Shown: positions 55,192 through 64,000 of the stretch, piece by piece | Layout of the letters: every line of letters begins with the position of its first letter | Numbering within the stretch: the stretch's first letter is position 1 | DNA from: Bifidobacterium bombi DSM 19703 | GTDB taxonomy: Bacteria; Actinomycetota; Actinomycetes; Actinomycetales; Bifidobacteriaceae | NCBI RefSeq assembly: GCF_000737845.1 | Contig: NZ_ATLK01000001.1 | Span: 992,001-1,056,000 of the forward strand | Direction: 5' to 3' | Length of the DNA stretch: 64,000 nt | The notes under the pieces: generated by a model | Told to the model about the DNA's origin: nothing | Database searches by the model: none | Seen by the model: the letters and a program-made list of their open reading frames with translations, nothing else | Program-made: the position numbers and the translations under genes

Positions 55192-55381
55192 ATGAAGTAA
55201 TATGCTAACACCGCCATGGGATGCACGCATCTCCGTGACCACACTGCGGAATACAGGAAATTCCTGCGACGGGCCGTCACGCGGTGGGCCTCCCGACGCC
55301 GCTGCGAAACAATGGCACGGCGGCGCCGGAATCCGAGAACCGCCGAACCTCGAAAATCTCCACCATACGGCACCAGCCCGT

Positions 55382-55555
55382 TCAGACGGCATACTTCGCT
55401 GGATCGGCGGCGAAGTTGCCGGCGCAATCGGCGCTGCAGAAGTAATAGGTCTTGCCGTTGTATTCCTGGCTTGCGGCCGCGGTCCTCGGGTCAATGCTCA
55501 TGCCGCACACCGGATCCTTGACGGTGGTTGCGCCATCGTTCATGTTCATGTCCAT
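55382..55555 (-). other. possible internal translation start giving a free YHS-domain protein
   Basis: Within copA the ATG at 55555 is preceded by AAAGGAAGAACA, a well-spaced ribosome site. It would start a 57-residue protein, [19 protein letters not shown] and onward, made only of the YHS metal-binding domain. No stop separates it from the ATPase frame, so it may be both fused and free, or a recent fusion of two genes. Confidence 0.45.
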
Positions 55556-58051
55556 TGTTCTTCCTTTCGTCGGTTCCGCGGATCGCCCGCCGGAACGCTG
55601 TGGTTGTGGAGCGTCGAACGACGCCCCCACATATTGGTTGGTTTCATTGGACTTCAGCACCTTCACGTCGGAACGACTCCTGCGCTTGAATGTCAGACGT
55701 TTCACCTTCACCTTGGACGGGTCGAAGGCTCGTAGACGATTGGCGTTGAGCACCACCGAAAGAGAGGAAAACGCCATGGCGGCGCCGGCGATCATGGGAT
55801 TGAGCATGATGTGGAGGAACGGGTAGAGCACACCGGCGGCGATGGGAATGCCCACCATGTTATAGCCGAAGGCGAAGCCGAGATTCTGTTTGATGTTGCG
55901 CATGGAGGCACGGGAGAGGTCCACAGCCGTGACCAGCGCCGTGAGTGAGCCGGAAACCAAGGTGAGGTCGCTGGACTCAATGGCCACATCCGTTCCAGTG
56001 CCGATGGCAAAGCCGACATCCGCCTGCGCCAGCGCCGGAGCATCGTTGATGCCGTCACCAGTCATAGCCACTGTACGGCCTTCGCGCTGCAGACGGGCGA
56101 CTTCTGCGGCCTTGCGCTCCGGACGCACGCCGGCGATCACATGGTCGATTCCCACCTGGGTGGCCATGGTACGGGCAGTGGTCTCGTTGTCGCCGGTGAC
56201 CATAAACACGTCGAGACCACGAGATTTGAGGGCTGCGACGGCATCGGCGGAGTCCGGCTTGACGATGTCGGCAATGGCGAACACGGCGACGAGCGAACCA
56301 TCGACGGCGACGAGCACCGGAGTCTTGCCTTGGCGGGCATAGGAATCCATGCACTGACGGGACGCTTCCGAAACGACGCCACCACGTTCCCCCATAAGAC
56401 TGGCGTTGCCGACGACGACCTCACGACCATTGACCTTAGCCATCACACCGCCACCAGGTATGGATTCAAAGGAATCGACATCAAGCAACTTCGCGTTCCC
56501 GGCATCTGCGGCCTCCACGACGGCTTGGGCCAGCGGATGCTCGGAGTTGCGATCCGCAGCGGCCGCGAGCGCAAGAACAGACTCACGAGTAAACGCTGAC
56601 GCTGCGGCATCGTCTCCGCCGACCAAGGCAATGTCGGTGAGCCTGGGCTTGCCCACGGTGATCGTGCCAGTCTTGTCGAGGATGATGGTATCAACCTTGC
56701 GTACCGTCTCCAAAGCCTGAGCCGAACGAATGAGCACACCATAACGGGCCGCTTTGCCTGTGGCGATTGTGACGGACAACGGTGTGGCTATGCCCAGCGC
56801 GCAAGGACACGCTATGACCAGAACAGCAACAGCGGAGACAAGCGCATGCATACCACGAGGCGCAGGCCCCACAAGCCACCAGACCACGAATGTCCATAAA
56901 GCGATGAGTATGACCATCGGCACGAAATAGCTGGCAATCTTATCCGCGAGCCTTTGGATCGGCGCCTTTGAAGTCTGTGCGGCACGTACCAATGCGATGA
57001 TTTGGGCAAGTGTCGTATCACTGCCCACTTTGGTGGCCCGGTATCTGATCGTGCCATTGGTGTTAATGGTGGCGCCGGTGACTTCGTCCCCGACCTGTTT
57101 GACGACGGGCAGGGATTCACCGGTGATCATGGATTCATCGACGCTCGAACTCCCGGCGACAACCACCCCGTCAACCGGAAGCTGCTCACCCGGACGGATG
57201 ACGACGACATCACCCACAACGACCTGATCGGCCGGAATCTCGATTTCATGGACTGTCCCATCGCCCGTCGTTGCGGTACGATCATCCCCCGGATGCTGCG
57301 GGACGGGTTCTACGGACCGATTCGACCCGCGCACCACATGTGCGGTTTTAGGCCTCAGATCGATCAGCGCCCGGATGGACTCGCCTGTGCCAAGTCGCGC
57401 ATACGCCTCAAGCAGTTGCCCAACCAGCATCAGCGTGATGATGGTACCCACAGCTTCGAAGTACGGCTCGCGTGCTGCGGCGGGAAGTATCTGCGGAACA
57501 ACGGTCACAACCACGCTGTATCCATAGGACGCGGCAGTGCCTAAGGCCACCAGCGAATTCATCTCCGGCGAACGATGAATGAGCGCCAGCCAACCGGTGC
57601 GGTGGATGGGCCAGCCAGAGTAGAACATGACAGGCGTAATGAAGGCGAACTGCACCCACGGGTCCATGAAGAACGTTACCAGCCCAGCCGGCAGCGCACC
57701 GAGCCACATGTGGAACATGGCGAAGAAGAACACCGGGACGGTGAGCACTGCAGCCACGATGAGACGGCGCTTCAGAACGGCGATCTCACGGCGGCGCTCC
57801 GCGTCGTCGTCTCCAGGAAGCTCATGACCCCCACCGTTCCCATCCCCGTCGCCGGAAGAGAGCCGGGAACCGTCCATCAGGTGCCTTGAAGCACTCCGGG
57901 CTGATGCGCCTCCGCCACGCGCTATCAGCGATGTACCGCCGCCCTGCACGCGAAAGAAACCGGCCTGAGACGCAGACAAGCTCCCCGAACGTATCACACT
58001 TATACCGCCCGGCCGTAACGATTCCAACGATGCCGTCGCCAAATTACCCAT
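55382..58051 (-). CDS. copA: copper-translocating P1B-type ATPase with C-terminal YHS domain
   Basis: An 889-residue Cu(+) export ATPase. It has the membrane CPC motif ([11 protein letters not shown]), [11 protein letters not shown] (phosphorylated Asp), [22 protein letters not shown], and the P1B-1 signatures [13 protein letters not shown] and [11 protein letters not shown] in the last helices. No N-terminal CxxC metal-binding domain is present. Instead a YHS domain ([16 protein letters not shown]) is fused at the C-terminus through a linker. I use the ATG at 58051 (AGGGGA 5 nt before), since the open frame upstream overlaps the cupredoxin gene. An internal ATG at 55555 with AAAGGA could also yield the 57-residue YHS domain alone. 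It follows the cupredoxin gene by 83 bp in a CsoR-type operon. Confidence 0.92.
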   Translation of the reverse strand: MGNLATASLESLRPGGISVIRSGSLSASQAGFFRVQGGGTSLIARGGGASARSASRHLMDGSRLSSGDGDGNGGGHELPGDDDAERRREIAVLKRRLIVAAVLTVPVFFFAMFHMWLGALPAGLVTFFMDPWVQFAFITPVMFYSGWPIHRTGWLALIHRSPEMNSLVALGTAASYGYSVVVTVVPQILPAAAREPYFEAVGTIITLMLVGQLLEAYARLGTGESIRALIDLRPKTAHVVRGSNRSVEPVPQHPGDDRTATTGDGTVHEIEIPADQVVVGDVVVIRPGEQLPVDGVVVAGSSSVDESMITGESLPVVKQVGDEVTGATINTNGTIRYRATKVGSDTTLAQIIALVRAAQTSKAPIQRLADKIASYFVPMVILIALWTFVVWWLVGPAPRGMHALVSAVAVLVIACPCALGIATPLSVTIATGKAARYGVLIRSAQALETVRKVDTIILDKTGTITVGKPRLTDIALVGGDDAAASAFTRESVLALAAAADRNSEHPLAQAVVEAADAGNAKLLDVDSFESIPGGGVMAKVNGREVVVGNASLMGERGGVVSEASRQCMDSYARQGKTPVLVAVDGSLVAVFAIADIVKPDSADAVAALKSRGLDVFMVTGDNETTARTMATQVGIDHVIAGVRPERKAAEVARLQREGRTVAMTGDGINDAPALAQADVGFAIGTGTDVAIESSDLTLVSGSLTALVTAVDLSRASMRNIKQNLGFAFGYNMVGIPIAAGVLYPFLHIMLNPMIAGAAMAFSSLSVVLNANRLRAFDPSKVKVKRLTFKRRSRSDVKVLKSNETNQYVGASFDAPQPQRSGGRSAEPTKGRTMDMNMNDGATTVKDPVCGMSIDPRTAAASQEYNGKTYYFCSADCAGNFAADPAKYAV

Positions 58052-58134
58052 CTGCTTCCCCTGACTATGTCGCCTTGATGATGTTCCCAGCCCTACGCGG
58101 GACGTCTCCCGTCCCTGCAGGATCGACGTGTGCC

Positions 58135-58533
58135 TCATCGGTTCGCGGGCAGCACCTTGACCATGCCATGCAGCATGTTCATGCCGCAGGCATAGGGCAG
58201 ATCGCCCGGTCGTTCGGGCGTGAACTCCACACTCGTCGTCTCGTACGCGGGCAGCATCCGGTCTATGCCAAGATCGCTGAACACCACATGGGACGAACAC
58301 TCCCCGTCCTCCTGCCGTTCGAACTCAAGGCGCACCGGTTCACCGGCATGGACTTCGACCACTTGCGGCGTGTAGCCACCTTTGACCACGATATGGGCAA
58401 TCTGCACGCCGCCCTTGCTTCCGACCTGGGCGGCCTTTCGGGGAGCGAAAAAATACCATATGATAAACGCCGTCAACATCAACGCTGCGACAATCAACAC
58501 GACGTTCACACCTACGTTCCCGTTCATAGACAC
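58135..58533 (-). CDS. membrane-anchored cupredoxin-domain protein
   Basis: A 132-residue protein with an N-terminal membrane helix ([22 protein letters not shown]) and an outward cupredoxin fold. The likely type-1-like copper ligands are the Cys-His in CSSHVVF and the Cys, His and Met residues in [14 protein letters not shown]. It would hold or hand over copper at the outer face of the membrane. It is the first gene of the copper operon, 38 bp from the CsoR operator, and precedes copA. The start may be the GTG at 58533 (GAGGGG upstream) or the ATG at 58527. Confidence 0.82.
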   Translation of the reverse strand: MSMNGNVGVNVVLIVAALMLTAFIIWYFFAPRKAAQVGSKGGVQIAHIVVKGGYTPQVVEVHAGEPVRLEFERQEDGECSSHVVFSDLGIDRMLPAYETTSVEFTPERPGDLPYACGMNMLHGMVKVLPANR

Positions 58534-58866
58534 CCCATCCCCTCGAGCACATTCTCCTTACATTGGGAATTATACCCCCTAGGGGTATACTGGATATTCC
58601 GTGAACGAAATCATCTTCGTCTACCCTGACGCCATAGTCACGCATAGGCGACCGGGACGCAGAACTCACATGATTCGAATCCGCTCAACACGAAGAGGTA
58701 CAGCGGCTCCCGCGTGGACAAGCCGCGGACCCACGGACATCCATTAGCCGGGTTGCCGCCGAGTTGACGAGGAACAACCACGAAACCATTCTCCACCGAC
58801 TTCGTCTTACGCGGAAAACCGCACATGATGCCGAACAGCCGTCACACGTCCCTCTTAGGAGATCGC
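58534..58866. other. divergent copper-operon / csoR region
   Basis: 333 bp containing the CsoR operator (58571-58589). A 62-codon minus-strand frame (58638-58826) has no ribosome site and is not recognised, though its composition is protein-like; it may be a relic. A TTCGAATCC at 58674-58682 resembles a tRNA T-loop but no tRNA folds around it. Confidence 0.45.
58571..58589. promoter_or_regulatory. CsoR-type copper operator
   Basis: Perfect palindrome TATACCCC-CTA-GGGGTATA, 38 bp before the cupredoxin start. G-tract palindromes of this form are bound by CsoR repressors and released by Cu(+). The only CsoR gene in the window begins about 280 bp to the right, on the other strand. Confidence 0.85.
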
Positions 58867-59262
58867 ATGAAACCACAACACAACAACCCTTCCAACATCA
58901 CCGAACACACCGTCGAAACACAGCGGGATGACACCACGTGTCGTACGGAACACTCCACGAACATGGACGCCAGAACCCGACATCATGGCTATGCCAAAGA
59001 CAAAAAGAGGCTTATAACCCGGATGCGGCGCATCGAAGGACAGGTCCATGCCATCACACGGATGATTGAGACCGATACGTATTGCATAGATATCCTGACG
59101 CAGATCAGCGCTTCGAACTCGGCCCTTAAATCAGTGGCGCTCCTGCTTCTTGAGGATCACCTCGACACGTGTGTGGCCAGTGCAGCGGCCGAAGGCGGCC
59201 CCGTGGCCGATGAGAAGATGGACGAAGCCATCGCCGCCATCACCAGACTGGTGAAATCATGA
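58867..59262 (+). CDS. csoR: copper-sensing repressor CsoR
   Basis: A 131-residue four-helix regulator. The Cu(+) ligands follow the CsoR pattern: Cys in TYCIDILTQI, then His and Cys in LEDHLDTCV, preceded by the DNA-contact region KKRLITRMRRIEGQVHAI. AGGAG lies 6 nt before the ATG at 58867. A hydrophilic N-terminal extension of about 45 residues rich in His and Thr precedes the fold. It is divergent from the copper operon that it most likely represses. Confidence 0.92.
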   Translation: MKPQHNNPSNITEHTVETQRDDTTCRTEHSTNMDARTRHHGYAKDKKRLITRMRRIEGQVHAITRMIETDTYCIDILTQISASNSALKSVALLLLEDHLDTCVASAAAEGGPVADEKMDEAIAAITRLVKS

Positions 59263-59402
59263 CCAGACAGTGAACTGCGCGGGATCTCACAATGGTCGGA
59301 TAAGGCAAATCCCTTAACAACGCATACGACCGTGCGCCGGCTCGATCCATCCATACCGCAAGACCGCAGCACCCATGGATCACAGCCGACGCAGGAGGCT
59401 CC

Positions 59403-61550
59403 TCACTCCAGCTCGAGTTTGCCGGTGTAAAGCTGGTAGTATTCGCCCTTCTGAGCGATGAGCTCGTCGTGAGTGCCTCGCTCGATGATGTTGCCGTGGT
59501 CGAGCACCATGATGACGTCCGAATTGCGAACCGTGGAGAGACGGTGTGCGATGACGAAGACGGTACGGCCTTTCATCAAGGCGTCCATACCCTCCTGCAC
59601 CACTTCCTCGGTGCGTGTGTCAATGGAACTGGTGGCCTCGTCAAGGATCATCGCCGGCGGGTCGGCTACGGCCGCACGGGCAATGGAGACCAACTGACGC
59701 TGACCCTGCGAAAGCCCACTGCCATCACCGGCAAGCACGGTGTCATACCCCTGCGGCAGCATGCGGATGAACCCATCGGCGTTGGTCAGCTTCGCGGCGT
59801 TGATGCACTCCTCGTCCGTGGCGTTGAGCCGTCCGTAACGGATGTTGTCGATGACTGTCCCGGTGAAGAGGTTCACGTCCTGGAGCACAATACCAAGTGA
59901 CCTGCGCAGATCGGCCTTTCTGATGTTCCTCACATCGATGCCATCATAGAGGATCTGCCCCTCCTGAATATCGTAGAAGCGGTTGATGAGGTTCGTGATC
60001 GTGGTCTTGCCGGCACCGGTGGCGCCTACAAGCGCCATCTTCTGGCCGGGTTTGGCAAACCAAGTGATGTCGTGAAGCACCGTTTTGTCTGGGTTGTATC
60101 CAAACGAGACATTCGTGAACCTCACGTCACCACGCAGCAGCGTATAACGACCGTCAGGCGACGTGACCGCCTTCTCATGAGCCTTGATGGCGACCTCGCG
60201 TGCCTGACCCTGAAGCTTCTCGGCGGCCTTCAGCGACCGGCTGCCGTCATCATCCGCCGCACGTTTCCAAGCCCATTGGTAGGAGGCATAACCGTGCCTG
60301 TCGCGGTCGACGTCATCTTGGCTGACTTCGGTCATCGTACGGCCATCCTCACCAACCCGTACACGCACCAGGCTCACCGAACCGTCATCGTTTTCCACGG
60401 GCTCGTCCATCAACTTGAAGATGCGCGAAGCGCCGGCCAAGGCCATCATGATCATGTTGAACTGCGAGGATATCTGACTCACCGGGTTGATGAGCGTCTT
60501 GGAAAGCGTCAGGAACGAAACGATGGCGCCCAACGTGAACACGCCGGAACCCGAGAACCCGAAGTTATGCCAGCCGCAGATCCCCGCGACACCGCCGACG
60601 ATGGCAAGCAGCACGTACAGCAGGTTGCCCATGTTGCCGATGACGGGCATGGTGACGTTGGCATAGGTGTTCGCCGCGGCGTTGGCCCGGAACAGCTCTT
60701 CGTTCTTTTTATCGAATTCAGCGGCCGTGGCGTTCTCATGGTTGAACACCTTGATGACCTTTTGCCCTCCGACGTTCTCCTCCACGAACGCATTGACCTC
60801 GCCCAACGTTTCCTGCCGTTTGACGAAGTACAGGCCACTGCGCCGGATGATGACTCTGACCACAAGCATCATGATCACCAGGAACACCACGGTGAAGACG
60901 GTCAAGGGCACCGAAAGCCAGAGCATGGCGGCCAATGCCGCAACGGCCGACGCGCTGGAGATGAGAATCTGAGGCAAGGACTGCGATATGGCTTGGCGCA
61001 ACGTGTCCGTGTCATTCGTATAACGGCTCATCATGTCGCCATGCTCATGGGTGTCGAAGTAACGAATGGGAAGATGCTGCTGATGCTCGAACATCTGGTC
61101 GCGGATCGTCTTGAGTACACCCTGCTCGACCCCGACGACCATGTAGTTCCATGTGAACGAGCAGATCATGCCCACGAAATAGATGCATCCGACCACCAAC
61201 GTCATGTTGATCAGCGGACGCCAGTCTGGATTCGCACTGCCCACGAACGGCATGATGCAGTTGTCGATAAGCGGCTGCAGCACCAGTGAAGGCAGGGACT
61301 GCGTGCACGCGCAGATCAAAATGCACACTACGATGGCGGCCACGCGCCACCGATACTTCATGATGTAGCCAACCAAGCGCTTCATGGTGCCTTTGGGCGC
61401 ACGCTGAACATCAGGCAAAGCGCCGCGGGATCTGTCCGACTCCGCGACCGTCCGACCCTTGCTTGATGTCCGAGATAAGTCTTCCTTGTCCTTGCGCATA
61501 TCCTGACTGGTGCCGTCGGTCACATCCAACCGTTTCTCTTCACTCATCAT
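59403..61550 (-). CDS. ABC exporter half-transporter, catalytically complete
   Basis: A protein of about 715 residues with six membrane helices and one ABC cassette: GATGAGKTT (Walker A), LSQGQRQL (signature), MILDEATSSID with the catalytic Glu, and IAHRLS (switch His). An insertion of about 95 charged residues joins the membrane part to the cassette. It overlaps the end of the previous half-transporter gene by 11 nt, so the two make a heterodimer. Such pairs export drugs, lipids or peptides; the substrate here is unknown. GGAGGGAAG precedes the ATG. Confidence 0.9.
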   Translation of the reverse strand: MMSEEKRLDVTDGTSQDMRKDKEDLSRTSSKGRTVAESDRSRGALPDVQRAPKGTMKRLVGYIMKYRWRVAAIVVCILICACTQSLPSLVLQPLIDNCIMPFVGSANPDWRPLINMTLVVGCIYFVGMICSFTWNYMVVGVEQGVLKTIRDQMFEHQQHLPIRYFDTHEHGDMMSRYTNDTDTLRQAISQSLPQILISSASAVAALAAMLWLSVPLTVFTVVFLVIMMLVVRVIIRRSGLYFVKRQETLGEVNAFVEENVGGQKVIKVFNHENATAAEFDKKNEELFRANAAANTYANVTMPVIGNMGNLLYVLLAIVGGVAGICGWHNFGFSGSGVFTLGAIVSFLTLSKTLINPVSQISSQFNMIMMALAGASRIFKLMDEPVENDDGSVSLVRVRVGEDGRTMTEVSQDDVDRDRHGYASYQWAWKRAADDDGSRSLKAAEKLQGQAREVAIKAHEKAVTSPDGRYTLLRGDVRFTNVSFGYNPDKTVLHDITWFAKPGQKMALVGATGAGKTTITNLINRFYDIQEGQILYDGIDVRNIRKADLRRSLGIVLQDVNLFTGTVIDNIRYGRLNATDEECINAAKLTNADGFIRMLPQGYDTVLAGDGSGLSQGQRQLVSIARAAVADPPAMILDEATSSIDTRTEEVVQEGMDALMKGRTVFVIAHRLSTVRNSDVIMVLDHGNIIERGTHDELIAQKGEYYQLYTGKLELE

Positions 61551-63459
61551 TCTCACTTCCCTCCGCCTGATTCTTCGTCTGGGATTCATATATGGACCGG
61601 TACTCATCACATGTGCGCAGCAGCTCGTCATGGGTGCCGCGGTCGAGGATGCGTCCGTTGTTCATGACGACGATTTCGTCCGCTTCCTGAACCGAAGCCA
61701 CACGCTGGGCGATGATGATCTTCGTGGTGTCCGGGATCTCCTCGTTGAAGGCGTGGCGGATCAGCTGGTCAGTCTTGGTGTCGACCGCACTCGTTGAATC
61801 ATCGAGAATGAGGATCTTCGGCTTCTTCAGCAAAGCACGTGCGATGCACAACCGCTGTCGTTGCCCTCCCGAAACGTTGGATCCGCCTTCCTCGATATAC
61901 GTGTCGTATTTGTCCGGCATTTCCTGAACAAACTCGTCAGCCTGGGCGAGCTTGCAGACACGGCGGACCTCCTCATCGCTCGCGTTGGGATCGCCCCATC
62001 GGATGTTCTGAGCTATGGTGCCGGTGAACAGCACGTTCTTCTGCAGCACCATGGCCACCGCGTCTCGCAAGGCGGTCAAATCGTATTCACGTACGTCGCG
62101 GCCACCCACTTGCAACGACCCGGAGCTCACGTCGTACAGTCGCGGGATGAGCTGCACCAGACTGGACTTGGACGAACCGGTGCCGCCGACAATGCCGACG
62201 GTCCTGCCGGCAGGAATCGCAAGGTTGATATGGTCAAGCACGGGGGACTCGGAATTCTTGGAATATCGGAAGCTAACATCCTTGAATTCGATAGAGCCGT
62301 CAGCCACGTCCATCACCGGGTCCTGCGGATCGCGCACGTCGCTGACCTCGACCAGGATCTGGCAGACGCGTTCGGCATCGGCCTGTGAGATGACCACCAT
62401 GACGATGATCATCGAAACCATGTTCAGCGCCATGAGGATTTGCATGGCGTACGTGACCAAAGCCGTCAGGTCTCCCGTGGTCAGTCCGAACGCCGGGTTG
62501 TTGCCGGAAGCGACGATCTGCTTGGCCCCCATCCAGGAAATGACGAGCATGGCGCCGTAGATGCAGGTGTTGAGAATGGGCCAGTTGAAGGCCATGACAT
62601 GTTCCGCCTTGCAGAAGTACTCGTAGATGCGCTTCGAGATACGCCGGAACTTGCCCGATTCGAACCCTTCCCTGTTATAGGATTTCACCACGCGGATGCC
62701 CTGCAGGTTCTCGTCCACCACGTTGTTGAGCTTGTCATAGGTGTGGAACACACGTTCGAACACGGGATGTACGGAGAGGGCGAGCCCGGTGAGAGCCAAA
62801 CCCAGCACCGGGATAATGACCAAAAAGACCAGGGAAATCGAACGGCTTATGCGAAAGGCGAAGATCCACGCCACCACGACCATCATCGGCGCACGCACAC
62901 CCACGCGGATGATCATCTGGAACGCATCCTGCAGATTCGTCACGTCCGTCGTCAGACGGGTGATGACGGAGCCGGTGGAGAAGCGGTCGATGTTCGTAAA
63001 ACTGAACGACTGCACCTTTTGGAAGAGATCGTGACGCAGGTTCTTGGCAAACCCGGAGGATGCGATTGCCCCCTCCTTGCCGGACATGAAACCCGCAAAC
63101 AGCGAAACCAGAGAGCATAGGACGAGTATGGTACCGAACTTCACTATGGCAGGCATCGACCCGCCGGACACGCCTTGGTCGATGAGCTGCGCCATGACCG
63201 TGGGTATGAGTATCTCAAGAATCGACTCCACAGCAACGAACGTGGGCGTCAGTATCGTGTTCTTCTTATATTCGCGCAAGCTACGCGCCATGGTGCGGAT
63301 CTTATGCTTCGGACGTTCCTCCTTGGGCGGCCGCCCGCTGTCATCGGACATGGTGTCGGACATGGCGAGCATGCGATCCTCGATCTGCTGCATACCAGCT
63401 GATTTCGCATCCCGCGCGTCAACGCCAGAAACGACACCAACACTTGCGTCTTCCCTCAT
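61540..63459 (-). CDS. ABC exporter half-transporter, degenerate ATP site
   Basis: A 639-residue half-transporter, partner of the previous gene. Six membrane helices are followed by a cassette with GGTGSSKSS (Walker A), VSGGQRQR (signature) and LILDDSTSAVD, where Asp replaces the catalytic Glu. The switch His is replaced by Gln (IAQRVAS). This is the non-hydrolysing site typical of heterodimeric exporters of the TM287/288 or LmrCD kind. The ATG at 63459 has GGAGG 6-7 nt before; the open frame extends to 63525 without a site. Confidence 0.9.
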   Translation of the reverse strand: MREDASVGVVSGVDARDAKSAGMQQIEDRMLAMSDTMSDDSGRPPKEERPKHKIRTMARSLREYKKNTILTPTFVAVESILEILIPTVMAQLIDQGVSGGSMPAIVKFGTILVLCSLVSLFAGFMSGKEGAIASSGFAKNLRHDLFQKVQSFSFTNIDRFSTGSVITRLTTDVTNLQDAFQMIIRVGVRAPMMVVVAWIFAFRISRSISLVFLVIIPVLGLALTGLALSVHPVFERVFHTYDKLNNVVDENLQGIRVVKSYNREGFESGKFRRISKRIYEYFCKAEHVMAFNWPILNTCIYGAMLVISWMGAKQIVASGNNPAFGLTTGDLTALVTYAMQILMALNMVSMIIVMVVISQADAERVCQILVEVSDVRDPQDPVMDVADGSIEFKDVSFRYSKNSESPVLDHINLAIPAGRTVGIVGGTGSSKSSLVQLIPRLYDVSSGSLQVGGRDVREYDLTALRDAVAMVLQKNVLFTGTIAQNIRWGDPNASDEEVRRVCKLAQADEFVQEMPDKYDTYIEEGGSNVSGGQRQRLCIARALLKKPKILILDDSTSAVDTKTDQLIRHAFNEEIPDTTKIIIAQRVASVQEADEIVVMNNGRILDRGTHDELLRTCDEYRSIYESQTKNQAEGSENDE

Positions 63460-63817
63460 TGTGCTCCTCCCTCGATACGGCTGTGAGCCGTCTGCCACTT
63501 TCATAATTCCTTCGTCGAGCCACATCCCTTGGGATGCCTGTCATATCCATGTCTGTCTTAAGCCCGAACCGTCATTCAGGTTCCGTCATCGCACATTCCG
63601 CGCGCCATCAGCCCGTCAGCCACCGAGCGATGTATGGAGCGGGCATCATGCACGAAGGGACGAAAACCTCCACCGATGGACCCACGCTTCCCCACACGTC
63701 CTGCAATCCATTACAGCATAGCTGCAAAGCCCGCCATTCCCATCCGTCGCGCATCAATATAAAAAGGCCCGAATCACGAAGATCCGGACCCAAACAAGGC
63801 AGTCTGCGACTGGCGGA
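63460..63817. other. ABC exporter / rplS intergenic region
   Basis: 358 bp. Apart from the rplS terminator (63759-63790) I see no gene or strong repeat. The promoter of the exporter operon must lie on the minus strand here; none was convincing. Confidence 0.5.
63759..63790 (-). terminator. rplS terminator
   Basis: On the minus strand GGTCCGGATC (63790-63781) pairs with GATTCGGGCC (63775-63766), two wobble pairs, loop TTCGT, followed by TTTTTATAT. A classical Rho-independent terminator 27 bp after the L19 stop. Confidence 0.9.
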
Positions 63818-64000
63818 CTACTCCTTGGTTGTGTGATCTTGACGCTCAACGATACGAGCCGCCTTACCGCGCAGATTGCGCAGGTAATAGAGCTTCGCAC
63901 GACGCACACGGCCACGGCGGGTGACCTTGATGGAGTCGATCACCGGGGAATGCAGGGGGAAACGACGTTCCACACCGCAGCCGAAGCTCACCTTACGCAC
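63818..64000 (-). CDS. rplS: 50S ribosomal protein L19, C-terminal part (partial)
   Basis: The last 60 residues of L19; the gene continues beyond the right edge. [35 protein letters not shown] and [11 protein letters not shown] are the conserved end of the family, at the 30S-50S interface. It is followed by its terminator. Confidence 0.97.
   Translation of the reverse strand: MRKVSFGCGVERRFPLHSPVIDSIKVTRRGRVRRAKLYYLRNLRGKAARIVERQDHTTKE

Noticed and set aside
58650..58745. tRNA-like TTCGAATCC near 58674
   Set aside because: No acceptor, D or anticodon stems can be formed around it.
60072..61289. A 405-codon plus-strand frame opposite the ABC exporter
   Set aside because: Antisense to conserved ABC motifs and very rich in His, Asp and Arg; a codon-bias shadow.
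1..64000. CRISPR array, insertion sequence, prophage or integrase-linked island
   Set aside because: No regularly spaced repeats, transposase, integrase or phage structural genes were found; gene content and strong ribosome sites are uniform.

Overview
The window is a chromosomal segment of a high-GC Gram-positive bacterium, almost certainly a Bifidobacterium; the species cannot be fixed from sequence alone. Support comes from NagB/NagA with ROK-family regulators, a mupirocin-insensitive-type IleRS behind a translational T-box, the actinobacterial order tRNA-Trp/secE/nusG/rplK/rplA, the coaD/sepIVA-like/DUF177/rpmF/rnc cluster, and strong AGGAGG-type ribosome sites on most genes. I see no prophage, insertion sequence or CRISPR array.

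Region 1 (1-15474) is a glycan-catabolic island. After the end of an Xaa-Pro aminopeptidase gene and a Nudix gene come nagA and nagB, a broken ABC sugar-binding lipoprotein gene, a frameshifted intracellular GH20 hexosaminidase gene, a ROK repressor (NagR-like) and a divergent ROK sugar kinase (probably GlcNAc kinase). A second block follows: a long ROK regulator, a PfkB fructokinase, a GH125 exo-alpha-1,6-mannosidase and an AGE-family mannose isomerase. Together these would turn GlcNAc and mannose, for example from N-glycan fragments, into fructose-6-phosphate for the bifid shunt. Two 21-bp TTTGT-N11-ACAAA palindromes, one before nagB and one between nagR and nagK, look like shared NagR operators. 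The importer subunit and the hexosaminidase are both damaged, so intake of GlcNAc-containing oligosaccharides here is doubtful.

Region 2 (15475-47152) is mostly housekeeping: a zinc alcohol dehydrogenase; glmM overlapping def; pepN; a large unknown polytopic membrane protein; rplK-rplA; tRNA-Trp-secE-nusG; an aspartate aminotransferase with a C-terminal frameshift; rplU-rpmA-obgE; a very long RNase E/G; pncB; a frameshifted DUF3039 gene; coaD, sepIVA-like, DUF177, rpmF, rnc; ilvB-ilvN; and an ABC-F protein.

Region 3 (47153-64000) holds a probable glycerate-use module (glycerate kinase, GntP-family permease and a divergent CdaR-type regulator), ileS with its T-box leader, a copper module (membrane-anchored cupredoxin, CopA with a C-terminal YHS domain, CsoR, and a perfect TATACCCC-N3-GGGGTATA operator), a heterodimeric ABC exporter pair, and the end of rplS with its terminator.

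Five single-base indels (two in the binding-protein gene, one each in the GH20, aminotransferase and DUF3039 genes) fall in or beside short homopolymers. Some may be sequencing errors rather than real decay, but the in-frame stop in the binding-protein gene is a substitution and cannot be explained that way.
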